Source: Gammaproteobacteria bacterium (lineage in GTDB: Bacteria; Pseudomonadota; Gammaproteobacteria; Eutrophobiales; Eutrophobiaceae). Taken from it: a stretch of DNA of 64,000 bases. The translations under genes were made by a program, and so were the position numbers. Positions 42,645 through 50,423 of the stretch are shown one piece after another. The stretch spans positions 1 to 64,000 of the forward strand of contig JACPSH010000046.1 in the NCBI GenBank assembly GCA_016193395.1, in the 5' to 3' direction. The notes beneath the pieces are model-generated. The model had not been told where the DNA came from. It ran no database searches and saw only the letters and a program-made list of their open reading frames with translations. Each line of letters begins with the position of its first letter. Position 1 is the stretch's first letter.

Positions 42645-43308
42645 CGCAGTGACCCTGCTGAAGCGCAAACCCGGCCTGTCGGTCGAAGAGTTCCAGCGTT
42701 ATTGGCGGCACGAACATGCCGGGGTGATCGCGCGCCTGCCGGGGGTCCAGCGCTATGTCCAGTCCCATCCGCTGGATGAAAGTTATGCGGATCGGGAACC
42801 GCTCTACGACGGGTTCGCCGAGCTGTGGGCCCGCGACAGCCAGGCGTTCCGGAATATTGCCGCGAGTGAGGCCTATGCTGCGGTCCAGGCCGATGAAGAG
42901 AAATTTCTCGATCGCAAGGCCAACGCCTTGGTCCTGACCGACGAATACTTCATCAAGCGCGGCACGGTTGCGGCCAATGCCGTCAAGCGCATCAGGTTTT
43001 TCAGCCGCAGACCCGACTTGCCTGTCGAAAAGTTTCAAGCGTACTGGCGCGACGCGTATGGACCACTGATGGTGACATTGCCGTCGCTCGATCGTTACGC
43101 CCAGTATCACGCCCGTCTCGGCGGTTACGCGCACGGCCGGCAGCCCGCCTACGACGGATTCGACATTTCCTGGTTCGAATCCACCGAAGTGCTGCGCGGG
43201 GCCATGGATTCCCCGGTCTGCGCCCGCTGCCACGAGGATGAGAAGGACTTTCTGGCCAACGACGGCGGCCCGGATTTGCTCGCCAGGGAATTCGTGATGC
43301 TCGGCTGA
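42637..43308 (+). CDS. Tandem EthD-domain protein
   Basis: 223 residues from GTG 42637, which has GAGGGGGG six bases upstream; TTG 42631 is the alternative. Two copies of the EthD dimeric-barrel domain are seen: VTLLKRKPGLSVEEFQRYWRHEHAGVIARLPGVQRYVQ and IRFFSRRPDLPVEKFQAYWRDAYGPLMVTLPSLDRYAQYH. In the second copy the usual HGP/EHA His is replaced by Ala-Tyr. Most EthD proteins have one domain and dimerise, so this is an internal dimer. EthD helps degrade ethyl tert-butyl ether in Rhodococcus, but its role is unknown. The domain often appears with catabolic genes. Confidence 0.85.
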   Translation: MINAVTLLKRKPGLSVEEFQRYWRHEHAGVIARLPGVQRYVQSHPLDESYADREPLYDGFAELWARDSQAFRNIAASEAYAAVQADEEKFLDRKANALVLTDEYFIKRGTVAANAVKRIRFFSRRPDLPVEKFQAYWRDAYGPLMVTLPSLDRYAQYHARLGGYAHGRQPAYDGFDISWFESTEVLRGAMDSPVCARCHEDEKDFLANDGGPDLLAREFVMLG

Positions 43309-43345
43309 AGGCGTCTCGCGCAGGTTTCGTAGCCTGCTAGCCCTC

Positions 43346-43359
43346 AAGTTAATTAACTT
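43346..43359. promoter_or_regulatory. AT-rich 14-bp perfect palindrome
   Basis: AAGTTAATTAACTT stands in an otherwise GC-rich 368-base spacer (43309-43676), 38 bases after the EthD stop. It could be an operator for the GntR regulator of the cluster or a weak terminator part. The rest of the spacer holds only the FNR box described separately. Confidence 0.3.
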
Positions 43360-43593
43360 CTCCTGCGCCGGCGATCGGCCCCGGCGACCGTCCTGAATCG
43401 CAAGAGTGGACACCGCAGGCTGGCGCGCGTGCCGCGCTCAGCTCCACAATCAACACAATCTCGTTGAAAAATAAGGCAATTATCGAAACGCCCGGTTGAT
43501 GGAGGCGCGCATTCACCGCCAGCCTCGTCAGCGGCGCTCTTCAGGACGGCCTTCCCGCGCCCAGCGCTTTCGGCGCCATCGCACGTCGATCTC

Positions 43594-43607
43594 TTGATAA
43601 AAATCAA
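43594..43607 (+). promoter_or_regulatory. Perfect FNR/ANR box upstream of the nine-gene catabolic cluster
   Basis: TTGATAAAAATCAA is an exact FNR consensus palindrome, in an AT-rich pocket 70 bases before the nitroreductase ATG. By class II geometry the start site would be near 43642. No good minus-10 is seen at the exact position, so the polymerase contact is less certain than at hsp20 and fadJ. Confidence 0.6.
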
Positions 43608-43676
43608 AAGATTTAATTTTCGCTCTGCAAGCATTTCCGGCAGTGACGTTTCCTGATCAGACAAAAGGGCGGGCGC

Positions 43677-44396
43677 ATGGGCGACATACTCGAGGTCATC
43701 AGCAGCCGCAAGAGCATCCGGCGCTTCAAGACGGATCCGGTCCCGGAGCAGATGATCTACAAGATCCTGGAAGCGGCGCGCTGGGCGCCCACCGGGGAGA
43801 ACTATCAACCGTGGCGGTTCATCGTCGTCAGGAACCAGGAAGCCAGGAACAGGATCGCCGACCTGGCCAAAGTCGGCAGCGGCTCGCGGATGACCGCCTG
43901 GTATTGCCTGGGCCACATGCAGGAGCGGTTCGAAAAAATTGAAGACCCGGTGAAGCGGGCCGAAGTGCTGCGGTTCATGTATTCGGGCGAAGTGTCGGCT
44001 TTCGCCCGCGTGGCGCCGCTCGTAATCGCGGTGCTCGGCAGCCTGCGGATCGGCTCGGTGGACGTCCCTTACGATCTCTCCGCCGCCATCGAGAACATCC
44101 TGCTGGAAGCGCACTCGCTCGGCCTGGGGGGGTGCTGGGTGCACGGCCCGGTGGCCAGTTCCAGGGACGCCGTCAAGTTCAAGAAGATCCTGAATATCCC
44201 CCTCGAAATGAGCGCCTACAAGGTCATCGCCTATGTCGCCATCGGCTGGGCCCTGGAGCAGCGCAGGCACCCGCGGCCCAAGCTGCCGCTCGAAGAACTG
44301 GTCTACTGGGAAGAATACGGCAAGACCACCCGGCCCAAGCTGCCGCTCGATGATCTCGTTTATTACGAAAAGTACGGCGAGAAGGAGAAACGGTAA
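43677..44396 (+). CDS. Nitroreductase-family flavoprotein with duplicated C-terminal segment
   Basis: 239 residues. ISSRKSIRRFKTDPVPEQ, EAARWAPTGENYQPWRFIVV and the C-terminal AYKVIAYVAIGWA are the FMN-binding pattern of nitroreductases. It has a central insertion (residues ~80-110) and an unusual tail where RPKLPLEELVYWEEYGK is followed at once by RPKLPLDDLVYYEKYGE, an in-frame duplication of about 19 residues. Substrate is unknown: quinone, enoyl or aromatic reductions are possible. First gene of a compact operon; the next begins with no gap. Confidence 0.88.
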   Translation: MGDILEVISSRKSIRRFKTDPVPEQMIYKILEAARWAPTGENYQPWRFIVVRNQEARNRIADLAKVGSGSRMTAWYCLGHMQERFEKIEDPVKRAEVLRFMYSGEVSAFARVAPLVIAVLGSLRIGSVDVPYDLSAAIENILLEAHSLGLGGCWVHGPVASSRDAVKFKKILNIPLEMSAYKVIAYVAIGWALEQRRHPRPKLPLEELVYWEEYGKTTRPKLPLDDLVYYEKYGEKEKR

Positions 44397-44924
44397 ATGG
44401 ACAAGATCGCTTACTGCAACGACCTGCTGGCCAGGATGGAGGAGCTCTTCTTCCACGAGCTGTCCGATTGCGCCGGCTGGAAAACCGAGTTCGTCGGCGT
44501 CGATTTCATCCAGTCGAAAAACATCGAAGGCAGGAGCCGCGAGGAAATCATCGAGAGCTGCATCCGTGAAATCGCGCGGGCCGGACTGGCCAGGGAAGCG
44601 TCCTATGCGATCGCCGGCAGGGACATCCTGCTTTGCCTGAAAGTGAAGGGCTGTGTCCACCTCGGCAAGGAAGCCAGGCTCAGGGAACGGGGGATCAAGG
44701 TCTACAACTGCCTGATCGCCAACATGATCAACGATCAGCTCATAGAAAAACTGGGTTACGAGACCACCTATGTCGCGAGCATCGACGTGGACGAGAGAGA
44801 CGGACTGTGCCGGTTGAAGATCGCCATTTATGAAACACCGGAGAAGGTGGGTTGCGTCAGCAACTGGTCCGAGGAATGGCGGCGGATCGACGAGAACAGG
44901 CTGTGGGTCACCATAACAAATTGA
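44397..44924 (+). CDS. Unknown cysteine-rich protein of the catabolic cluster
   Basis: 175 residues that I do not recognise. Eight cysteines are visible (7, 25, 55, 80, 86, 105, 138, 153); the group Cys80-x5-Cys86-x-His88 and Cys105 in ILLCLKVKGCVHLGKE and VYNCLIANMI could bind a metal or cluster. The predicted mix of alpha and beta looks like a small sensor or ligand-binding fold. It begins at the base after the nitroreductase stop and ends 29 bases before the carboxyltransferase, so it is translated with them. It could be an accessory or redox partner of the nitroreductase. Confidence 0.7.
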   Translation: MDKIAYCNDLLARMEELFFHELSDCAGWKTEFVGVDFIQSKNIEGRSREEIIESCIREIARAGLAREASYAIAGRDILLCLKVKGCVHLGKEARLRERGIKVYNCLIANMINDQLIEKLGYETTYVASIDVDERDGLCRLKIAIYETPEKVGCVSNWSEEWRRIDENRLWVTITN

Positions 44925-44953
44925 GTCGCGCAGCCTGAGAAGGCGGGTCGTTC

Positions 44954-46516
44954 ATGTCATCCGAACAAAGCTGGAAGGAAGCGCTTGCCAGGCGCCGGTC
45001 CGTGGAAACGGAAGCATTGCAGGCGGGTGGGGAGGCGCGACCGGCAAAGCAGGAAGTCGGGCGCAAGTTGTCCGCCCGCGCCCGCATCGTAACTCTCCTC
45101 GATGCCGGAAGTTTCACGGAATTGAACATGCTGGCGGAACACCAGTGCCGAGATTTCGGAATGGAGAAGCGGAAAGTGCCCGGAGACGGCGTCGTCACGG
45201 GGCACGGGAGCATCGGTGGACGCCGGGTCTTCATCTACGCCGAAGACGAGAACGTGCTCGGCGGTTCGACCGGCAGGACCCACGGCGCGAAGATCCAGCA
45301 CGTGCTGCGTCTCGCCCGGGACACGCGGGTTCCGGTCATCTGCCTGAACGCCTCGGCAGGCGCGCGCATCCAGGAAGGCATGGACAATGTCTATGGCATC
45401 ACCGGCATGTTTCATCAGAACGTGCTGAATTCCGGTGTCGTGCCGCAGATCGCGGCTGTCATGGGAACCTGCAGCGGGGGCGCAGCCTACAGCTCGGCCC
45501 TGTGCGATTTCCTCATCCAGGTCGAGAACGCACCCCTGTTCATCACCGGTCCGGCGGTGGCGAGGGAAATCACCGGCGAAGAGGTTTCCACCGAGGATTT
45601 GGGAGGCGCCGGTCTCCACGGCCAGTTCTCGGGTGTTGCTCATCTCACCGCCAGGGATGACCGGGAATGTCTCGATCTCGTCCGGCGCCTGCTCGACTTT
45701 CTGCCGCAGAACAACCGGGAGACGCCGTCAAGGCGCGACTGCCGGGACGCGGCGGACCGGCAGACGGCCGAGCTGCTCGAGATCGTGCCGATCGAAGGAT
45801 CGAAAACTTACGACATGAAGGAGGTCGTTCGCGTTCTGGTCGATGAGGGGGATTTTTTCGAGATCCATCCCGCATTCGCCAGGAACCTCGTGGTCGGGTT
45901 CGCCAGGATGGGCGGGGCGGTCATGGGCATCGTCGCCAACAACCCCCGGCACCTGGACGGCTTCCTGGATGTCGACTCCTCGAACAAGGGCGCGCGGTTC
46001 ATCCGCATCTGCGATGCCTTCAACATCCCGCTGCTGTCCCTGGTGGATTCGCCCGGCTTCCTGCCGGGGCTGCAACAGGAACGCGGCGGCATCATCCGGC
46101 ACGGGGCCAAGCTGCTTTATGCCTGGAGCGAGGCGGCTGTGCCGAAAATCGCGGTTGTCCTCAGGAAGATGCACGGCGGGGCCATCCCGGCCATGGGCGT
46201 CCACGAGATCGGATTCGACCAGGTCTTCGCCTGGCCTTCCGCCGAGATGCAGATCATCGCCGCCGGATCGGCCGTCAAAATCCTCTACCGCAGGGAACTG
46301 GAGAACGCCGGCAACCCCGCCGCGCTCTTCGACGAGAAGGTCAGGGAATACCAGGAAGGTTGTGCATCTCCCTACCACGCCGCTTCGCGTTCGGTAGTGG
46401 ACGCGGTCATCGAACCGGGGGACACGCGGCGGGTGATCGTCTCCGCGCTGCGCATGCTGGAAGGCAAACGGGCGACGCCGCGCGCCGGCCGCAGGCACGG
46501 AAACATCCCGCTGTAG
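44954..46516 (+). CDS. Acyl-CoA carboxylase/decarboxylase carboxyltransferase subunit (PccB/MmdA-like)
   Basis: 520 residues with both crotonase-fold halves. CoA site: GGSTGRTHGAKIQHVL and ASAGARIQEGMDNVYG; biotin side: DSPGFLPGLQQERGGIIRHGAKLLYAWSEA; the end RRHGNIPL is the family tail. The specificity loop is HGGAIPAMGVHEIGFDQVFAWPSAEMQ in place of the GGAY-type sequences of propionyl- or acetyl-CoA carboxylases, so the substrate may differ. No biotin carboxylase, BCCP or membrane decarboxylase gene is near. It lies five bases before the mutase gene. Confidence 0.92.
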   Translation: MSSEQSWKEALARRRSVETEALQAGGEARPAKQEVGRKLSARARIVTLLDAGSFTELNMLAEHQCRDFGMEKRKVPGDGVVTGHGSIGGRRVFIYAEDENVLGGSTGRTHGAKIQHVLRLARDTRVPVICLNASAGARIQEGMDNVYGITGMFHQNVLNSGVVPQIAAVMGTCSGGAAYSSALCDFLIQVENAPLFITGPAVAREITGEEVSTEDLGGAGLHGQFSGVAHLTARDDRECLDLVRRLLDFLPQNNRETPSRRDCRDAADRQTAELLEIVPIEGSKTYDMKEVVRVLVDEGDFFEIHPAFARNLVVGFARMGGAVMGIVANNPRHLDGFLDVDSSNKGARFIRICDAFNIPLLSLVDSPGFLPGLQQERGGIIRHGAKLLYAWSEAAVPKIAVVLRKMHGGAIPAMGVHEIGFDQVFAWPSAEMQIIAAGSAVKILYRRELENAGNPAALFDEKVREYQEGCASPYHAASRSVVDAVIEPGDTRRVIVSALRMLEGKRATPRAGRRHGNIPL

Positions 46517-46521
46517 CAGCC

Positions 46522-48234
46522 ATGTCCTCGGTACGGGAACAGGCGGCATCCGGAAACGACATGAAGGCGATGAACAAGCTGAAGTCGGCCAGCGAGCGCT
46601 GGCAGGACACGATCCTGAAAGACCAACTCGCCCGGGCGCCGGAACTGCGCGATGGCTTCACCACCGAGAGCGGCATCCCGGTCAAGCGACTGTACACGCC
46701 GCTTGACGTGGAGGAGATCGATTACCTTTCCGATATCGGCTTTCCCGGCGAATTCCCCTACACGCGCGGCGTCTATCCGACCATGTATCGCGGCCGCCTG
46801 TGGACCATGCGCATGTATGCCGGTTTCGGCACGGCGGAGGATACCAATCGCCGCTTCCGTTACCTCCTGCAACAGGGGATGCCCGGCCTGTCGATGGCCT
46901 TCGACCTGCCGACGCAGCTCGGCTATGACTCCGATGATCCGCTGGCGCAGGGCAGCGTCGGCCGCGTCGGCGTCGCCGTGGATACGCTCGCGGACATGGA
47001 GATCATCTTCAGGGGGATACCGCTGGATCAGGTCTCCACCTCGATGACGATCAACGCCCCGGCCACGGTCCTTCTCGCCATGTACATCGCGCTCGGCGAG
47101 AAGCAGGGCGTCAAGCCTGAACAACTGACAGGCACCACGCAGAACGACATATTGAAGGAATTCATCGCCAGGGGAACCTACATCTTCCCGCCCGGCCCCA
47201 GCATGAAACTGGCCATGGATGTGGTGGAGTACTGTTTCGAGCGCCTGCCGAAATGGAACACGATGAGCATCACCGGTTACCACATCCGCGAAGCCGGCGC
47301 CGATGCCGTGCAGGAGCTGGCGTTTACGCTCGCCAATGCCATCGCCTATATCGAAGCGGCGCGGAGCAGGGGGCTGGATGTCGATGATTTCGCCGCGCGG
47401 CTTTCATACAGTCTCGGTTGTCATCGGGACCTGTTTGAAGAAGTAGCGAAGTTCCGGGCCTCCCGCCGGATCTTTGCCCGGATCATGAAGGACCGTTTCC
47501 AGGCGAAGGACCCAGGCAGTTATCTGTTCAGAACCTTCAGCGGTTCCTGCGGCTCGACGCTGGTCGCGCAGCAGCCGCTCAACAACACGGTCCGGATCAC
47601 GATGCATGCCCTCATGGGGATCCTGGGGGGACATCAGGCCATCCATACCGCGAGCTGGGACGAAGGCCATGCGCTCCCCGCTGAAGACGCTTCCAAGTTG
47701 TCGTTGCGCACGCAGCAGATCCTCGCCCACGAATCCGGACTGTGTAACACCATCGATCCCCTGGCCGGTTCCTACTACGTGGAGTCATTGACGGACGAGA
47801 TCGAAAAGAGGGTCACGGCGTACCTGCGGAAGATAGACCAGCACGGCGGCATGCTCAAAGCCATCGAAAGCGGCTATATCGCCGGGGAAATACAGCAATC
47901 AAGCCTGAAATCGCAACAGGCGATCGAATCCGGGGAAAGGGTAATCGTCGGCGTAAACAAATACGCCGAAGAAGAGGAAGACCATGGGGAGCAGTACCTG
48001 CATATCGATCAGGGCATAGATGAACAGCAAAGCCGGAAACTGGCGGAGATCAGGGCGCGTCGGGATTCCGCCGCCGTCCGGAGGACGCTGCGGGCGCTGG
48101 AAGGGGCGATCGATCGCAACGACAACCTCATGCCCGCCATGATCGAAGCGGTCAGATGCTACGCGACCATAGGGGAGATCTGCGCCGTCATGCGTAACCG
48201 GTGGGGAGAGTTCAGTGATGCGTCGATTCCGTGA
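46522..48234 (+). CDS. B12-dependent acyl-CoA mutase large subunit (methylmalonyl-CoA mutase-like)
   Basis: 570 residues from ATG 46522. The TIM-barrel substrate domain is complete; the cobalamin domain is a separate gene. Residues known from Propionibacterium methylmalonyl-CoA mutase are conserved with a constant offset of ten: Tyr99 (Tyr89) in RMYAGFGTAEDTN, Gln207 (Gln197) in GTTQNDI, Arg217 (Arg207) in FIARGTYIFPP and His254 (His244) in TGYHIREAGA. Tyr and Arg hold the substrate carboxylate, and isobutyryl- and 2-hydroxyisobutyryl-CoA mutases have other residues there. A carboxylated acyl-CoA (methylmalonyl/succinyl or substituted form) is therefore expected. Confidence 0.94.
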   Translation: MSSVREQAASGNDMKAMNKLKSASERWQDTILKDQLARAPELRDGFTTESGIPVKRLYTPLDVEEIDYLSDIGFPGEFPYTRGVYPTMYRGRLWTMRMYAGFGTAEDTNRRFRYLLQQGMPGLSMAFDLPTQLGYDSDDPLAQGSVGRVGVAVDTLADMEIIFRGIPLDQVSTSMTINAPATVLLAMYIALGEKQGVKPEQLTGTTQNDILKEFIARGTYIFPPGPSMKLAMDVVEYCFERLPKWNTMSITGYHIREAGADAVQELAFTLANAIAYIEAARSRGLDVDDFAARLSYSLGCHRDLFEEVAKFRASRRIFARIMKDRFQAKDPGSYLFRTFSGSCGSTLVAQQPLNNTVRITMHALMGILGGHQAIHTASWDEGHALPAEDASKLSLRTQQILAHESGLCNTIDPLAGSYYVESLTDEIEKRVTAYLRKIDQHGGMLKAIESGYIAGEIQQSSLKSQQAIESGERVIVGVNKYAEEEEDHGEQYLHIDQGIDEQQSRKLAEIRARRDSAAVRRTLRALEGAIDRNDNLMPAMIEAVRCYATIGEICAVMRNRWGEFSDASIP

Positions 48235-48255
48235 CCATCCGGGAGCCGCCGCGTG

Positions 48256-48684
48256 ATGGCAGAGAACCGGACACGCGTCCTCATTTCAAAACTGGGTCTG
48301 GACGGACATGACCGCGGCGCGAAACTCGTCGCCCATGCCCTGAAACAGGAGGGGATGGACGTGATCTACCTTGGCATCCGGCACACCATTGGCCAGGTCG
48401 TCGATATGGCGATACGCGAAAAGGCGGAGTACGTCGGCCTGAGTTTTCTCGCCGGCGATCACATGACCTGGGTCCCGAAAGTAATCCGTGAATTCAGGGA
48501 ACAGCAGGCGGACCACATCAAGCTCATCATCGGCGGGATCATTGCGAAGGAGCAGATCCCGGAGCTGAAATCCATGGGCGTCGAGCAGGTGTTCCTGCCG
48601 GGCACGCCGCTCAAGGAAATCGCGAACTACATCAAGGCGCATGCAACGGCCGCGGAAGCACGGGAGAACGGGAATGATCATTGA
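48256..48684 (+). CDS. B12-binding small subunit of acyl-CoA mutase
   Basis: 142 residues. The base-off cobalamin motif is DGHDRGAK with His18 in GLDGHDRG (D-x-H-x2-G), followed by the LSFLAGDH loop and GG in LIIGGII. This is the separate B12 domain of heteromeric mutases; it pairs with the large subunit 21 bases upstream. GTG at 48253 is an equal start. No MeaB-type G-protein chaperone or adenosyltransferase gene is present in the window. Its 3' end overlaps the amidohydrolase gene by 11 bases. Confidence 0.95.
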   Translation: MAENRTRVLISKLGLDGHDRGAKLVAHALKQEGMDVIYLGIRHTIGQVVDMAIREKAEYVGLSFLAGDHMTWVPKVIREFREQQADHIKLIIGGIIAKEQIPELKSMGVEQVFLPGTPLKEIANYIKAHATAAEARENGNDH

Positions 48685-49585
48685 CGCGCACGTTCATCTA
48701 ACCCGGCCCGGATACGTCAAGAAGAAGTTCCTGTGCGGCAACTCGCGCATGGCGGCCTCGCTCTATAACCGGGTGCACAAGACCAGCATCACGCCGGACG
48801 ATTACATCGAAATGGTGAAACACCGGATCGACCCCACCGGGGAGAAACTGATCGCGGAAATGGATGACGCCGGAGTCGACAAGAGCGTCATTTTCGGCGT
48901 CGACTGGGCCTACGGCGTCACCGGCGAGCCGAAGGTGAGCAACCGCGAGCAGAACCGGTATCTCGCCGACTTCGCGAAAGCGAATCCAGGGCGGTTCATA
49001 CCTCTCGCCGCGCTGGATCCGCGGCGGCCGGACGTCATCGAGCAGGCGACCGAGGCCATCGATGAGTGGGGGATGAAGGGATTCAAGCTGATGCCCTCCG
49101 CCGGCTTCAAGCCCAACGATCCCGTGTGTTTTCCGTTTTACGAGAAGTGCGCCGCGTGGGGCGTCCCCATCATGTTTCACAGCGGCGGGCTGGAATTCAA
49201 CTGGGAATACAGTTCGCCGAATCTGATCGCCTCGGCCGCCGAGGAATTTCCCGACGTGAAGATGATCATGGCCCACGCCGGGCTCGAGTCCTGGGAACAA
49301 TGCCGGCTCGCCTGCGCCGCGCTGCCGAACGTCTACATGGACATTTCCATCCGCCAGTTCGATTACCAGATCAACCGGCAGAAGTTCTACCAGTGGCTTC
49401 GCGACATGATCGACTGGACCGGCCCCTGGAAAATCCTGTTCGCCACCGATGCGCCTCTGCCGACCTTCTACCTGCCGACCAGGGAATGGGTGGAGGCCAT
49501 CCGCTATCCGAAAACCGACATCAAGTTCGACCGTGAAGAACTGGAGATCATCCTGGGGCGCGCGGCGGAAGCGGTCTTTCAATGA
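48674..49585 (+). CDS. Amidohydrolase_2 family protein (ACMSD/decarboxylase-like)
   Basis: 303 residues from ATG 48674 (MIIDAHVHLTRPG), overlapping the small mutase subunit. Metal ligands are visible: H-x-H in DAHVHL, His in PIMFHSGGLEFNW, His in KMIMAHAGLESW and Asp in ILFATDAPL. This is the PF04909 class, which includes aminocarboxymuconate-semialdehyde and resorcylate decarboxylases and hydrolases. It can decarboxylate or hydrolyse a cyclic or aromatic intermediate; the choice is open. Fits a catabolic role between CoA ligase and mutase. Confidence 0.88.
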   Translation: MIIDAHVHLTRPGYVKKKFLCGNSRMAASLYNRVHKTSITPDDYIEMVKHRIDPTGEKLIAEMDDAGVDKSVIFGVDWAYGVTGEPKVSNREQNRYLADFAKANPGRFIPLAALDPRRPDVIEQATEAIDEWGMKGFKLMPSAGFKPNDPVCFPFYEKCAAWGVPIMFHSGGLEFNWEYSSPNLIASAAEEFPDVKMIMAHAGLESWEQCRLACAALPNVYMDISIRQFDYQINRQKFYQWLRDMIDWTGPWKILFATDAPLPTFYLPTREWVEAIRYPKTDIKFDREELEIILGRAAEAVFQ

Positions 49586-49627
49586 GACCTGCCACTTGAT
49601 TCAACGGGCTGCTGAGACCGAACGAAG

Positions 49628-50401
49628 ATGACGGGATTGCCTTACTTCGATCTGACCGGCCGGGTCGCGATTGTCACCGGCGGGGCGACCGGCATCGGCA
49701 GGGGCATCGCCGAGGGGCTGGCGGAAGCGGGGGCGGATATCGTCATAGGCTCGAGACGCCTGGAAAAGTGCGCTGAGGCTTGCCGTGAAATCGGGAGACG
49801 AACCGGCGTGCAAACCTTGCCGTTGGCTGTTGATGTAAAGAACGCGGATGGCGCGGAAAAATTCGTTGACGACATAGTCAAGGCAATGGGGCACATCGAC
49901 ATTCTTGTCAATAACGCCGGGGTCATTGATGAAAAACCCATCCTCGAAATGGAAGAAGCGGATTGGGATCTCATGCTGGATACAAATCTCAAGGGGGTCT
50001 TCACGCTTTCCAGGGCGGTCGTTCGGAGAATGGTCGAGCGGAACAAGGGCGGAAAGATCATCAACGTCGCTTCCATCGCCGGGATCATCGCCTGGCCGAA
50101 AATGGCCGCGTACTGCGCAAGCAAGGGAGGCTGCATCCAGTTGACGAAGGTCATGGCGCTCGAATGGGCCCGCTACGACATCCAGGCAAACGCGATCCTG
50201 CCGGGATATTTCCTGACCCCCATGAGTGCGGACTTTGTCGGCAGCGATGAAGGTCAGCAGGCCGTCAAAAGCCATATACCCATGCGCAGAGCCGCCCGGA
50301 TCGACGAGATCAAGGGCGTGGCCGTCTTGCTCGCTTCGCAGGGATCGAGCTTCATCACCGGCGCTTCGTTCGCCGTCGATGGCGGCCAGGCATGCAGATA
50401 G
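49628..50401 (+). CDS. SDR-family NAD(P)-dependent oxidoreductase
   Basis: 257 residues, classical SDR. TGGATGIGRGIAEGL is the cofactor motif, NNAG lies in ILVNNAGVIDEKP, catalytic Ser is in INVASIAGI, and Tyr/Lys in YCASKGG. The C-terminal GASFAVDGGQA is usual. GSRRLEKC after strand 2 points to NADPH use (Arg-Arg after the acidic place). It likely oxidises or reduces a hydroxy or keto CoA ester in the pathway. It lies 42 bases after the amidohydrolase and 22 before the GntR gene. Confidence 0.93.
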   Translation: MTGLPYFDLTGRVAIVTGGATGIGRGIAEGLAEAGADIVIGSRRLEKCAEACREIGRRTGVQTLPLAVDVKNADGAEKFVDDIVKAMGHIDILVNNAGVIDEKPILEMEEADWDLMLDTNLKGVFTLSRAVVRRMVERNKGGKIINVASIAGIIAWPKMAAYCASKGGCIQLTKVMALEWARYDIQANAILPGYFLTPMSADFVGSDEGQQAVKSHIPMRRAARIDEIKGVAVLLASQGSSFITGASFAVDGGQACR

Positions 50402-50423
50402 ACGAACACGGACGACTGAATAA

